Origin: Geobacteraceae bacterium
Lineage (GTDB): Bacteria > Desulfobacterota > Desulfuromonadia > Geobacterales > Geobacteraceae
DNA: 64,000 nucleotides
Direction of reading: 5' to 3'
NCBI GenBank assembly: GCA_029975275.1
Contig: JARKPN010000140.1
Coordinates: 1-64,000 of the forward strand
The notes under the pieces were generated by a model, which saw nothing but the letters and a program-made list of their open reading frames with translations, had not been told where the DNA came from and did no database searches. This document shows positions 34,917-44,797 of this stretch, piece after piece; position 1 is the stretch's first letter, and each line of letters opens with the position of its first letter. Made by a program: the position numbers and the translations under genes.

Positions 34917-37247
34917 TTGATAAGGAAACTGGCGCAGTGGATAATCCGGCATCGGGTAGCCGTCATGGTGGGAATTGTCTTGGTCACCCTGTTCTTCGCA
35001 TATCACCTGAAGAACATCAAGATAGCCTTCGGCGGTGGAGACATAGTGCCGCCCAACCACCCGTTCGTGAAGCTGACCGACAAGATGGTGGATACCTTCG
35101 GCGGCGATCACCTGGTCGAGATAGCCATGGAGGTGAAGCAGGGGGACGTGCTCGACCCGGCGAACCTGGCGAAGATATACCGGATAGACCAGCAATTGCG
35201 CGAGATGAGGGGGGTGGTGACCTCCAAGATCCTCTCCGTAGCGTCACGAAAATACTCCCGGGTGCAGTTCTCCTACGATGAGCTGGGGTATTCCTCGCTC
35301 AATTTCGACAAGTACCAGAGCATAGTCCAGAGGATAATGGACGGCGACGCGCAGGAGGCCACGTCATTCCGCGAGGATGTGCTGAACAACGGCATGGTGT
35401 ACGGCTCCATCGTCTCTCCGGACAGAAAGCGGACCTTAATCCTGGCGGGATTCCGTTACGAAGAGGACTATCGCTACATCTTCGACACGATCCAGAAGAT
35501 CGTTAACGAGGAAAAGGACGCGAACACCGAGTTCTACGTTGCCGGTCGTCCAATCATGCTGGGATACATCGACTCGGCGTTCAGGGGGATATTGGTCGTC
35601 TTCGCCATCGCGGTGCTGGTCATGGTGGTCACTCTGTATCTGGACTTCCGCACCATCCGCGGCGTCCTCCTCCCGCTCTCCTCCGGGCTGATTGGGGTCG
35701 TCTGGGGCCTGGGCTTCATGTCCTTCCTTGGTCACAGTATAGACGTGCTGGGAGTGACCATCCCGTTCCTGTTGGTCGCCCTGGCGCACGGTCATTCGGT
35801 CCAGATCCTGTCACGCTACTACTATGAGTTCGCCAACGGCCGCAACCGCGAGGAGGCGTCGGTCGAGTCCATGATCGGGCTGCTCAGGCCCATGACCACT
35901 TCCATCCTGGCCGACGCGGTAGGCCTCTTCGTTCTGATCTTCATGCCGTTCAAGAGCATCCAGTCCATGGCCCTGGTGGGGACCGCGGGCATCGTGGCCA
36001 TCTGCATAGGCTGCTTTGTCTTCATACCCGTGGCCCTCTCGCTCCTGCCGCCGCTCAAGAAGAAATCGGTCGAGCGCGAGGAGAAGTGGTTCGGCCCGCT
36101 GTTCGAACGCCTTGCGGCATTCTCTCTCGGCAAGGGTAAATGGCCGATCTTCGGGCTTACCGCGGCCGTTTTCGTCATTGCCCTTGTCGGGGCGTTGAAG
36201 GTCAAGGTAGGGGAGCTGCAAGACGGATCACCCGATTTCTGGCCGAACTCACCCTACAACAAGGCCGAGAAGGTGGTCTCGGAGATGACCGGGGGGAACC
36301 TGTTCTGGATAAATATCGAAGGCGCCAGCCGGGGCGCCCTTTACGACGCCAAGGTGATACAGGATGTAAACGCGCTTCAGCGCCACCTGGAGGAGCGCCC
36401 GGACGTCGGGTACACCATGTCCTACGTGGACGCGCTCAAGGGCGTCAACGCCGCGATGCACGAGAACGACCCCCGCTGGGAGATCCTGCCGTCCGACACT
36501 GCCAGCGCGGGCGAGCTGATCGGCATGACCAAGGGAACCGAGGGGTATGACGAGACAAAGGACATGTACACCATGGATTATCAGGCGGGCACCATCGCCG
36601 TATTCCTCAAGGACCGCAAGCCGGACACGCTGCGAAGCGTAATCGCCGATACCGGCCAATTCGTGAAAGGCAACCATACCAGCGACGCCAAGTTCGAATT
36701 CCCGGGCGGGCTGGCCGGCGTATACGCAGCCATAAACGAAGAGATAGAAAGAAACGAGTTCCTCAGCGTCGCCATCGTGGTGATCGCCTGCCTGCTGTTG
36801 ACCGTCCTGGCCTTCAGATCGGTGCTCGCCGCCGTCATCATATTCATTCCTCTGCTGATCGGCAAGGCGATCACTATGGCCTTCATGGGTTACGGCGGAA
36901 TAGGGTTCTTCATCTATACGCTGCCGGTCATCACCCTCGGCTTCGGGCTGGGAATCGACTTCTCCCTCTACATCCTGGCACGACTGAAGGAAGAGATCTC
37001 CGGTTCGGGCGATTTTGTAAAAGGGTACATCAAGGCAATGGGCACCTCTGGTCGCGCGGTGCTCTTCACCGGTCTCACCATGACCGGCGGGCTCCTCACG
37101 CTGCTGCTGTCCGAGATGCGGTTCCAGGCGATACTCGGATCCATGCTGAGTGTGGTGGTGATGGCCAACACGATTATCGCCCTGGTGTTTTTCCCGGTAT
37201 TGCTTTCGGTTATCAGACCGAAATTTTTGTTCAAAAAGGAGGAGTAA
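34917..37247 (+). CDS. RND-superfamily exporter (MMPL type)
   Basis: 776 residues starting at TTG 34917, with GGAGGAGG upstream. Two repeats of one helix, a soluble domain (AFGGGDIVPPNHPF onwards) and five helices, about 12 membrane segments. MMPL/HpnN-type RND proteins move hydrophobic or lipid-like molecules from the inner membrane towards the outer one; no helper adaptor gene is seen. It heads RND / DUF1302 / YCF48-like / DUF1329, a gene set known to occur together in several proteobacteria, and leads directly to D/K pair D. Substrate unknown. Confidence 0.87.
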   Translation: MIRKLAQWIIRHRVAVMVGIVLVTLFFAYHLKNIKIAFGGGDIVPPNHPFVKLTDKMVDTFGGDHLVEIAMEVKQGDVLDPANLAKIYRIDQQLREMRGVVTSKILSVASRKYSRVQFSYDELGYSSLNFDKYQSIVQRIMDGDAQEATSFREDVLNNGMVYGSIVSPDRKRTLILAGFRYEEDYRYIFDTIQKIVNEEKDANTEFYVAGRPIMLGYIDSAFRGILVVFAIAVLVMVVTLYLDFRTIRGVLLPLSSGLIGVVWGLGFMSFLGHSIDVLGVTIPFLLVALAHGHSVQILSRYYYEFANGRNREEASVESMIGLLRPMTTSILADAVGLFVLIFMPFKSIQSMALVGTAGIVAICIGCFVFIPVALSLLPPLKKKSVEREEKWFGPLFERLAAFSLGKGKWPIFGLTAAVFVIALVGALKVKVGELQDGSPDFWPNSPYNKAEKVVSEMTGGNLFWINIEGASRGALYDAKVIQDVNALQRHLEERPDVGYTMSYVDALKGVNAAMHENDPRWEILPSDTASAGELIGMTKGTEGYDETKDMYTMDYQAGTIAVFLKDRKPDTLRSVIADTGQFVKGNHTSDAKFEFPGGLAGVYAAINEEIERNEFLSVAIVVIACLLLTVLAFRSVLAAVIIFIPLLIGKAITMAFMGYGGIGFFIYTLPVITLGFGLGIDFSLYILARLKEEISGSGDFVKGYIKAMGTSGRAVLFTGLTMTGGLLTLLLSEMRFQAILGSMLSVVVMANTIIALVFFPVLLSVIRPKFLFKKEE

Positions 37248-38912
37248 ATGGTAATGCGTCGCAACGTCAAGATATCTGTAGTATTGCTGGCCCTGCTGCT
37301 GTCAGCGGCCGGCGCCGCCTCCGCCTGGGCGGACGAGAGCCCCGCGTCGCTACAGGCCGCGGCCTCTCCCGGCGGCGAAGAAGCCCTGCTCTCCCCGACC
37401 GGAACCGGGCTTGAGCAGACGGCAGCCGCGGTCGAGCCCTCGGACGCCGCCGCTGAAGGTTTCGAATCATACGATTCGTCGGAGATTGAAACCGTGAAGC
37501 CTTCCTACAACCCGTTCGACTGGCTGGTCTACAAGCCCCTGTGGGCGCTCACCGGCTGGATCGGGGACTTCAACCCCATCGGCAAGCACGTGGCCGATCC
37601 GCTGGAACAGGCCGTCCCCGGCCTGCGCTTCAAGGGTTTCATCAACAGCATCACGCAGATAAACCTGACCGGCACCGACCACTATGCAGGGTTGGGGGGC
37701 AGGAACAAGGACTGGCGGCTGCAGAAGCAGGAGATCCGCACCCAGCTCGAATTCAAGTATCAGATTACCGATCAGCTGGAAGCGGTGAGCGTCAACAATT
37801 TCCTCTGGGACGGGGCCTACGCTCTGCAAAGCAGCGACGGCCTGTACAAGGACGGCTCCATCAACCAGGAGTACTACCAGGAGGGAAGACGGATCTTCCG
37901 GGAAGCGTATGTCCGTGGGAACTACGGAAAGATCAACTTCACTCTGGGTAAGCAGATCGTGAACTGGGGAAAAATGGACGGTAAGGTCATAGACATCGTC
38001 AACGGCTCCGACGGCCGGGACGTGGTCGATTTCCACATCGGCGACTACGAGTGGCGCGCCATCGGCCAGTGGATGGCCCTGTTCTCGTTCCGTCCCGTCG
38101 AGAACACCACGGTCAGCCTGCTGTGGAACCCAGACTTCCAGCCCAACACGGGCCCCGCGGCAGGCTCTCCCTACTGGTACCCCTTCAGCCCCTCCGCGCC
38201 GGCGGGGACTCCCCTGACCCGCGAAATCAAACCTTCCGGCTTCGATCATCTGGCGGACAGCGAGGCGGGCATCCGCGTGGACACCACCATCGGCGGTCTG
38301 TCCCTGAGCGGGATATACTACTACGGCTTCGACCGCGACGGCGTGTACTACAGGTCCGACAATTCAATCCACCACCCCCGCATCGACCGGTTCGGATACG
38401 CGCTTGACTACGGCACCAGCATCTTCGGCCAGCGTCTGATTATCCGGTCGGAAGGCCTCTACACCTCCGGCAAGTCGTTCAACACCTCTGATCCCTTCGC
38501 AATCGGCGGTATCGTCAAGAAGGACGTGCTCAAGCTCGCGCTCGCCTTCGAGACCTCGGTAGGCTCAGCCGAAAACAAGGTGGACATACTCTATCAGCCT
38601 CAATGGACCCACCAGCTCGGATACGACGCCCGCACCGGCGCTGTCCGGAACGACCTGCTCCACGTCATAAGCTTGAGTCATTCAGTCCGCGCCACCAGCG
38701 ACAAACTGTCTCTGGGGGCCACCTTCTATGTCAACGCCGGTGGAAGCAGCTTCGGCGGTTGGGCGGGCACCTACACCGCCGGGTGGAAGTTCAACGATTA
38801 CCTCAAGGCGACACTCGCCTATAACGACTACCAGGGCGACAATTACGACATCCCCTGGGGCGCGTATCACAAATGGAGAAACCTGACGCTGGACGTCAAG
38901 TACGAGTGGTAG
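37248..38912 (+). CDS. DUF1302 outer-membrane protein
   Basis: 554 residues; signal peptide 1-26 (cleavage near AWADES), an Ala/Ser/Glu-rich segment, then a long barrel with NPFDWLVYKPLWALTGWIGD and NWGKMDGKVIDIVNG, typical DUF1302 phrases. It ends in tryptophan (KYEW), as barrels do. DUF1302 proteins occur with DUF1329 and RND exporters and are thought to form the outer-membrane part. The start is 1 base after the exporter stop with AAAGGAGG in its end. Confidence 0.88.
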   Translation: MVMRRNVKISVVLLALLLSAAGAASAWADESPASLQAAASPGGEEALLSPTGTGLEQTAAAVEPSDAAAEGFESYDSSEIETVKPSYNPFDWLVYKPLWALTGWIGDFNPIGKHVADPLEQAVPGLRFKGFINSITQINLTGTDHYAGLGGRNKDWRLQKQEIRTQLEFKYQITDQLEAVSVNNFLWDGAYALQSSDGLYKDGSINQEYYQEGRRIFREAYVRGNYGKINFTLGKQIVNWGKMDGKVIDIVNGSDGRDVVDFHIGDYEWRAIGQWMALFSFRPVENTTVSLLWNPDFQPNTGPAAGSPYWYPFSPSAPAGTPLTREIKPSGFDHLADSEAGIRVDTTIGGLSLSGIYYYGFDRDGVYYRSDNSIHHPRIDRFGYALDYGTSIFGQRLIIRSEGLYTSGKSFNTSDPFAIGGIVKKDVLKLALAFETSVGSAENKVDILYQPQWTHQLGYDARTGAVRNDLLHVISLSHSVRATSDKLSLGATFYVNAGGSSFGGWAGTYTAGWKFNDYLKATLAYNDYQGDNYDIPWGAYHKWRNLTLDVKYEW

Positions 38913-38938
38913 GACCGGCAAAAGAAAGGAGTGGCGGC

Positions 38939-39913
38939 ATGAGACGAGAAAACAAAGGGAGTATCGAGCGTCCGCGAAGATCGAAGACCTTCCGTAACCT
39001 GGTGAATGGGGCCGCGGCGGTTCTGGCGGCCGTCTTGCTCCTGTCCGCCTGCTCCGGATCGGAAGAGACCGGCAAGGCGGTCCGTGCCCAGGCATGGACC
39101 GCGTACCGGCTCCCGTTCAACCACGTCCTGTTCGACCTGAAGCAGACGGGTGCCAAGGAGGGATGGGCCGTGGGGGAACGAGGGGTTATCCTCCGCTTCA
39201 ACGGCGGGACATGGGAGCAGGTGGAATCCCCGGTGGCGGTTCCGCTGTTCGAGCTCATATTCCCCGAACCCGGCCACGGCTGGGCGGTCGGCGCCAACGG
39301 TACGATACTGGAGGGGACCGCGGAAGGGTGGAGGGAGGTTCCGACGACGGAAAGATGGAACCTGATGTCGGTTGCCTTCACATCGCCTTCCGACGGCTGG
39401 GCTGTCGGGGAAAAGGGGACCATCCTGCGCTATGACGGCAACGCCTGGAAGACCGCGGCTTCGCCGCAAAAGGTGACGCTCAACAGGGTCGTCTTCACCG
39501 GCCCGAAAAACGGCTGGGCCGTGGGCAACCAGGGGGTCATCCTCCATTACGACGGAACCGGATGGAAAGCTGTTGCGAGCCCTACGGACCGGACCCTCTA
39601 CGGGGTGGCGTTCCGTACCCCGGAAGACGGCTGGGCCGTCGGTGAAAAGGGGACCATCCTGCGCTACGACGGCAAGTCGTGGTCAAAGGCCGAGTCCCCG
39701 GCGGTTAGGACCTTCCTGAACGTGGCGTTTCCCAACGGAAAGGACGGATACATCATAGGGCGCGGGGGCGAGATCCTTTCCCTGAAGGACGGCAGGTGGG
39801 TCCAGGAGGGTGAATCGCCGACCCGGAAGACCCTGTACGCTATTGCCGCCGGTCCGGACGGGCGTCCATGGATTGCCGCCACCAGCCGGGACATCTTCAG
39901 GAAGGGGTCCTGA
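38939..39913 (+). CDS. YCF48-like beta-propeller lipoprotein
   Basis: 324 residues from ATG 38939 with AAAGGAG upstream. Lipobox LSAC after a signal helix, so probably lipid-anchored. The rest is about six repeats of a propeller blade, each with GWAVGE-x-GTILRYDG and a following segment. These are YCF48/Hcf136 (photosystem II stability factor-like) blades, which in non-photosynthetic bacteria go with RND/DUF1302/DUF1329 sets. Probably an assembly or substrate-binding partner of the exporter. Confidence 0.88.
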   Translation: MRRENKGSIERPRRSKTFRNLVNGAAAVLAAVLLLSACSGSEETGKAVRAQAWTAYRLPFNHVLFDLKQTGAKEGWAVGERGVILRFNGGTWEQVESPVAVPLFELIFPEPGHGWAVGANGTILEGTAEGWREVPTTERWNLMSVAFTSPSDGWAVGEKGTILRYDGNAWKTAASPQKVTLNRVVFTGPKNGWAVGNQGVILHYDGTGWKAVASPTDRTLYGVAFRTPEDGWAVGEKGTILRYDGKSWSKAESPAVRTFLNVAFPNGKDGYIIGRGGEILSLKDGRWVQEGESPTRKTLYAIAAGPDGRPWIAATSRDIFRKGS

Positions 39914-40041
39914 TCTCGATGCGGATACGTGACTTGAAACAGGAGGGAGAAGGGAGGGTGACGTATCAGGCGTTTTTACGGGGGACATGACATGTACATG
40001 ACACAACAAACGATACGGAATACAAACGAAAGGAGAATTAG

Positions 40042-41481
40042 ATGAAAGCGGGAGTAACTAGGAAAGTATTGTTTGGTTTCGGCCTGGCGGCGGTCGCCGG
40101 GGCCGTGCTGGCGGTTGCGCCTAATTACGGATCAGCCAAGGAGCAGATCGACTGGAGCAAGGTGGCATGGTCGCCGGTACAATCGCCTTCTCCCTGGAAG
40201 GAATGGCAGTGGGACCCGAAGAAGGAGGGCCGGACCTGGAAGTATGTGGAAGAACTGACCGCGGCGGAAAAGGAATACTGGCAGATCGACGCGCGCTGGT
40301 CCAATGAGATCCCGAGGGACAAGGAATATCCGCTCCTGCCGGAGGAGCGCTATCCCTACAAGCCTCCCTATAGTGGCGAGGAGCTTGCCTCCCTGTCGGA
40401 GTCGGCCGGTTCCACCACTACCATGTGCGGCCTGCAGACGCACCACGCCTACCACATCAGTCGTACCAAGGACAGAAACGGCGTTGTGAGCAAGTCAGAC
40501 ACCATCTGCAACACCATCAAGCATTTCAAGACCTACGCTGAGATGCTCTATCGTTTCAAGCCGGGACAGGAGCAGGGCGCCTACCTGGTCGTGGTGGTTT
40601 CCCCACCGGAACAAAGCGGCACGGTGTCGCTCTCCAAGTTCTACAAGGACGGCCCTGGGGTGAAGAAGCTTGAGGACCGTTGGGCCTATCTGCCAAACCT
40701 GCGCCGTGTGCGCCGCATCTCCGGCGCCAGCGGCGAAGACTACATCCCGGGCGCCACCAGCACCTATGACGACGTTTTCCTGCGCGACTTCTGGAAGTTC
40801 AATTCCAAAGTGATCGGCGTGGACATCCTGTACCAGTCAGCCAACGAGAAGAAGCCGTATGGACCGGTCCAAGGGGCCTACCGACGCGACGGCGGTATCG
40901 ATACCTATGTGGTGCTCAACGTGCCGAAGAAGAAAGGGTACTACCTCTCCCAATGGGTCACCTGGCATGACAAGAAGACAGGCCACGTTCTGCGCACCGA
41001 ACAGTGGGACCGCCGCGGTAACTTGAAGAAGGTGGACGAGAGCACTCTTGCGGCTCCGGTACTGATTTTCAACAAACTGTCCTACCCGTGGGCCGAGGCG
41101 TTCAAAGGGGGGCTTACCGAGAACGGCAACGAGCGGCGCAGCTTCATGATGGGCGGTGGACCGACCCTCTCCTGGGATGTGGAGCAGGACGTGCAGACCT
41201 ACATGATCCCCTCCGGCCCGGACAAGAAGATCGACTACGACAAGTTCGGCCCATTGGGTGTTTATGCGGGAAAGGAGACCTGGCAGCAGCTCTTCCAGCC
41301 GCAACGCATCGAAAATTCTTTCTATAAACCGGTTCCGGTGGTGAAGTTCGAGGCCAGGGATTTCCCGCCCTATCCGCCGTTGTACCGCGCGAAGTTCCCC
41401 AAGTATCGTAAGATCGCCTTGCCCGCGGAGGTTTTGAACAAGATCAAGAAGGACGAACTGAACAAGCGCGGTCTGTTCTGA
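40042..41481 (+). CDS. DUF1329 periplasmic protein
   Basis: 479 residues; signal peptide about 1-32 (GSAKEQ). The family's features are present: large, Trp/Tyr-rich, with RVRRISGASGEDYIPG and GVDILYQ. DUF1329 proteins resemble the LolA/LolB lipoprotein-carrier fold and travel with DUF1302 barrels. AAAGGAG precedes ATG 40042. The next gene is the D subunit of pair D, after a strong hairpin at 41495-41528. A carrier shuttling a hydrophobic compound between the membranes is the likely role. Confidence 0.86.
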   Translation: MKAGVTRKVLFGFGLAAVAGAVLAVAPNYGSAKEQIDWSKVAWSPVQSPSPWKEWQWDPKKEGRTWKYVEELTAAEKEYWQIDARWSNEIPRDKEYPLLPEERYPYKPPYSGEELASLSESAGSTTTMCGLQTHHAYHISRTKDRNGVVSKSDTICNTIKHFKTYAEMLYRFKPGQEQGAYLVVVVSPPEQSGTVSLSKFYKDGPGVKKLEDRWAYLPNLRRVRRISGASGEDYIPGATSTYDDVFLRDFWKFNSKVIGVDILYQSANEKKPYGPVQGAYRRDGGIDTYVVLNVPKKKGYYLSQWVTWHDKKTGHVLRTEQWDRRGNLKKVDESTLAAPVLIFNKLSYPWAEAFKGGLTENGNERRSFMMGGGPTLSWDVEQDVQTYMIPSGPDKKIDYDKFGPLGVYAGKETWQQLFQPQRIENSFYKPVPVVKFEARDFPPYPPLYRAKFPKYRKIALPAEVLNKIKKDELNKRGLF

Positions 41482-41494
41482 CCGCAAAAGACCG

Positions 41495-41528
41495 GATGAC
41501 CGGCCCCCTCACCGGCGGGCCGGTCATC
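41495..41528 (+). other. 12-bp perfect hairpin ahead of pair D
   Basis: GATGACCGGCCC (41495-41506) pairs fully with GGGCCGGTCATC (41517-41528); the loop is 10 bases. No T-run follows, so it is not a standard terminator. It ends 21 bases before ATG 41550 and could set a transcript end, a processing site or mRNA stability for the D/K genes. Confidence 0.8.
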
Positions 41529-41549
41529 TATCTATGGAGGATAAACCGG

Positions 41550-43424
41550 ATGCATGACGTTCTAAGCGAGTTGCCCATAACCGACGAGTCTCCGATAGAC
41601 CTTACCAAGAGCACGTGCCCCACCCGCGAGCAGCGGCTCTCGGTGGCCATAAACGCCTATTACGGCAAGGTGAGCGACCTGGTAAAAGGGACCCGTGAAA
41701 AAACCCTGGTACAACCCGACCGTTGCTTCGAGCAGTCGGGCAACTGTCTGCTGGCGCTGAACGCCCAGAGGCTGATCAGCATACGCGACTCGGTGCTGCT
41801 GTTCCATTCGCCCATCGGGTGCGCCGCGGGCCAGCACAGCAGCCACGAGCTGTTCCAGCATATCCCGGTCGAGCAGGGACGCCCCGCGGACCTGGATTTC
41901 TTCCACGCGGTGAGCACCAACCTTACCGAGAGCGACGTGGTGTTCGGTGGCTACGACAAGCTGGTCGCCGCCCTCAAGGAGGCTGACCGGCGATATTCGC
42001 CCAGGGCCATTTTCGTGGTCACCTCCTGCGCCTCCGGGATCATCGGCGACGATCTGGAAGGGGCGGTGAACGAGGCGCAGCCGCACGTACGGGCCAAGAT
42101 AGTCCCCTGCCGCACGGAAGGGTTCCGCTCGCGCGTCACCCAGACCGGCTACGACGCATTCTGGCACGGGGTCCTCAAATACCTGGTGAGGAAAGACGTC
42201 CCCAAGCAGAAGGACCTGGTCAACGTGACAAACATGTTTTCCTATACCTGGATGGACAAGATCGAGATTTCGCGACTTCTGGGCAAGCTGGGGCTGCGGG
42301 TCAATTTCGTCCCCGAGTTCGCCAAGGTCGAGGACCTGGAGAACCTGGGTGCCGCGGCGGTCACCGCACCCATCTGCCCGACCTTTGCCGACTACCTGAT
42401 GCGGGGGCTTGACGAGCATTTCGGTGTGCCCTATTTCAAGGAACCCATTCCGTTCGGCGTTAAGAACACCGACGAATGGCTCCGCACGATCGCGACCTAC
42501 ACCGGCAAGGAAAAGGAGGTGGAAGAGCTCATCAAGGAAGAGCACGCCAACTGGATTCCCAAGGTGGACAAGATCAGACAGGGCCTTGAAGATATCCGCA
42601 AGGGCCTGGTGGAACAGGGACTCAAGAAGGAGAACGAGAGGCTGACCGCCATCGGCGCGGTGGGTCAGGGCCGCGTGATCGGCCACGCCGCGTTTCTGGA
42701 GGAGCTCGGTCTAAAGGTCGCGGCCGCATGCACCATCGACTACGACTCGCTGATTGCCGATTCGTTCGATTCACTGGTCAAGGAGGTGGGGGATTTCGTC
42801 ATCCTGGTCTCGACCTTCCAGGCGGCCGACTATGCGAACCTCTTCTCCAGGCTCAAGCCGGACCTCTCTCTCCAGGCGCCCTTCAAGGGCGGGGTAATCA
42901 AATCGGCTAAGACCATCGCCACCATCCACTGGCTCCGTGGAGACCACCATCCCTCCATGACCCAGGCGGGGTACGCCGGAGCCGTCGGGTACGGAAACAT
43001 GATCCTGCGTTGCTTCCAGAACAACGCCCTGACCAAGCTGCTGGCGAGCTTTGACGACGAGCCTTACAAGGAGTGGTGGTACGAGGCCGATCCGATGCAC
43101 TTCGTAAAGGGTAAAGACGATATCTTCAAGGCGGACCGGGTGAAGATTGGAGATCCCGATCACGACGAGGATCACGGCCACGACCATGACCACGGCGACA
43201 CCGCGGACCACCATCATGTCCACGTCCACGCTACCGGTCATTCCCATGGTGGCGGACACCACGACCATGGCGACGAGCACGGCCACTCGCACGGGCATGA
43301 CCACGGCCATTCGGACGGACACGCGCACAGTCATGGTGCACACGTTCACAGACTCCACCCTTGCGAGGACAGCGATCCGGCAAGGCGGGAGGCATGCATA
43401 AAAGGCAGGGAGGCGAAGCAATGA
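41550..43424 (+). CDS. Nitrogenase-like D subunit, pair D, with His-rich tail
   Basis: 624 residues, about 110-120 longer than the others. ATG 41550 has TGGAGG upstream; the in-frame start at 41496 runs through the hairpin. NifD cysteines Cys66 (SGNCLLA), Cys91 (PIGCAAG), Cys160 (TSCASGIIGDD); cofactor-cysteine equivalent in APICPTFADYLMRGL; the His442 position is Ala (TQAGYAG). Closest to D of pair A. From about residue 537 the protein continues in a tail with about 27 histidines in 66 residues (DHGHDHDHGD, HVHVHATGHSHG) and two cysteines. Such tails bind Ni, Co, Zn or Cu in metallochaperones; a metal store for an unusual cofactor is conceivable. The tail is in frame and followed by an ATGA overlap, so it is not an artefact of the end. 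Confidence 0.92.
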   Translation: MHDVLSELPITDESPIDLTKSTCPTREQRLSVAINAYYGKVSDLVKGTREKTLVQPDRCFEQSGNCLLALNAQRLISIRDSVLLFHSPIGCAAGQHSSHELFQHIPVEQGRPADLDFFHAVSTNLTESDVVFGGYDKLVAALKEADRRYSPRAIFVVTSCASGIIGDDLEGAVNEAQPHVRAKIVPCRTEGFRSRVTQTGYDAFWHGVLKYLVRKDVPKQKDLVNVTNMFSYTWMDKIEISRLLGKLGLRVNFVPEFAKVEDLENLGAAAVTAPICPTFADYLMRGLDEHFGVPYFKEPIPFGVKNTDEWLRTIATYTGKEKEVEELIKEEHANWIPKVDKIRQGLEDIRKGLVEQGLKKENERLTAIGAVGQGRVIGHAAFLEELGLKVAAACTIDYDSLIADSFDSLVKEVGDFVILVSTFQAADYANLFSRLKPDLSLQAPFKGGVIKSAKTIATIHWLRGDHHPSMTQAGYAGAVGYGNMILRCFQNNALTKLLASFDDEPYKEWWYEADPMHFVKGKDDIFKADRVKIGDPDHDEDHGHDHDHGDTADHHHVHVHATGHSHGGGHHDHGDEHGHSHGHDHGHSDGHAHSHGAHVHRLHPCEDSDPARREACIKGREAKQ

Positions 43425-44797
43425 GTGCTACGGAAGCGGCGAAACTGAATCAACTCGAAGATGAAAGGATCGCGGCGCTCGATCCCAAGGAGCGTCCCCT
43501 CCAGGAGACGCCCCGTCACACATGCGCCCTTGGTGGGGTAATGGCCACGGCCTCGGCGGTCAGGGGTGTAGTGCCGATCCTGCACTCGGGCGGGGGGTGC
43601 GGCTGGGCCAATTTCTTCGGCTTTATCGGCGCCAGCGGCGGCGGGCAGATCGGCGACGGCGGCGCGATGACTACCCCATGCACCACCCTGTTGGAAAAGC
43701 ACGTGGTGTTCGGCGGAGAGGAGCGGTTGCGCGACCAGATCGAATCGACCTTCCAACTGATGAAGGGAGACCTGTTCGTCACCGTGTCCGGTTGCATCCC
43801 GGCGCTCATCGGCGACGACGTCGAAGGGATCGTCTCGGAATTCAAAAAACCGGAATATCCACCCATCATAAGCGTCAAGTCCTCGGGATTCAACGGCACG
43901 TCATACGACGGATACGAGATGTTCTTTGACGCCGTCATCGACCAGCATCTGGAGCCCAGGCCCGTCCGGCGCGGCCTGGTCAACATCCTCGGAATCCAGC
44001 CTTGCCAGCATATATTCTGGAAGGGAGACCTCCAGGAAATCAAGTACAACCTGGATGGGATAGGGCTGGAGACCAACCGGATCTTCGGCGGCACATCCGA
44101 GATCGAAGGGCTCGAAAACATCCCGGCCGCGGAGCTGAACATAGTGATCAATTCATGGCAGGGCCTGGCAACCGCCAAAAAGCTCGAAGAGAAATTCGGG
44201 ACACCATATATCGTGTTTCCCGGAACCCCCATCGGGCCAAAGGAGACGGCGGGATTTCTGCGCCGGGTGGCCGAGCGTCTGCACGTGAAGGAAGAAGTGG
44301 TGGACCGGTGGATCGAGACCCGGTCAAAGCTGGCCCATGACGACTTCAACCTGGTCGCCACCTTTCTGTACATGGGGTTCTGCAACGTTCATTTCGCGGT
44401 CGTGGCGGACTCGAACATAGCCATCGGACTGGTCCGGTACTTCACCAACGAATGCGGTCTGCTGCCGGCCACGGTCATCGTTACCGACAACCCGCCCGAA
44501 GAAGCGCGGGAGATCATCAGAGACAGGCTGACGAACGAGCTGGAAGGGCTGATCGTTCCCGACGTGCACTTCGAGAACGACACGTACCTGATCCACAGGA
44601 TACTCGAAAAATACAGCTTCATGCTCCTGTTCGCCAGCTCCATGGAAAAGTACGCATCAAGGAAATACATGGCCGGTCACCACACGGTCACCTTTCCGGC
44701 CTTCGACAGGATCATTCTGCGGCGTACCTATGCCGGCTTCGGTGGGGGGAACGTGCTGCTCGAAGACCTGTTCAGTAAATTCGCCAGGCCATTTTAG
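43421..44797 (+). CDS. Nitrogenase-like K subunit, pair D
   Basis: 458 residues from ATG 43421, overlapping the D stop; AGGGAGG upstream. Cysteines Cys35 (HTCALGGV), Cys60 (GGGCGWA) and Cys125 (SGCIPALIGDD). GxGCG type, as in pairs A and C. Cys87 in TTPCTTLL recalls the extra cysteines of K in pair A. A 15-20 residue N-terminal extension precedes the family core. The stop is followed immediately by a repeat element. Confidence 0.92.
   Translation: MSATEAAKLNQLEDERIAALDPKERPLQETPRHTCALGGVMATASAVRGVVPILHSGGGCGWANFFGFIGASGGGQIGDGGAMTTPCTTLLEKHVVFGGEERLRDQIESTFQLMKGDLFVTVSGCIPALIGDDVEGIVSEFKKPEYPPIISVKSSGFNGTSYDGYEMFFDAVIDQHLEPRPVRRGLVNILGIQPCQHIFWKGDLQEIKYNLDGIGLETNRIFGGTSEIEGLENIPAAELNIVINSWQGLATAKKLEEKFGTPYIVFPGTPIGPKETAGFLRRVAERLHVKEEVVDRWIETRSKLAHDDFNLVATFLYMGFCNVHFAVVADSNIAIGLVRYFTNECGLLPATVIVTDNPPEEAREIIRDRLTNELEGLIVPDVHFENDTYLIHRILEKYSFMLLFASSMEKYASRKYMAGHHTVTFPAFDRIILRRTYAGFGGGNVLLEDLFSKFARPF

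Noticed and set aside
43147-43401. Separate small genes in the His-rich region (other frames)
   Set aside because: They are frame shadows of the repetitive CAC/CAT tail of the pair D subunit and have no ribosome site.
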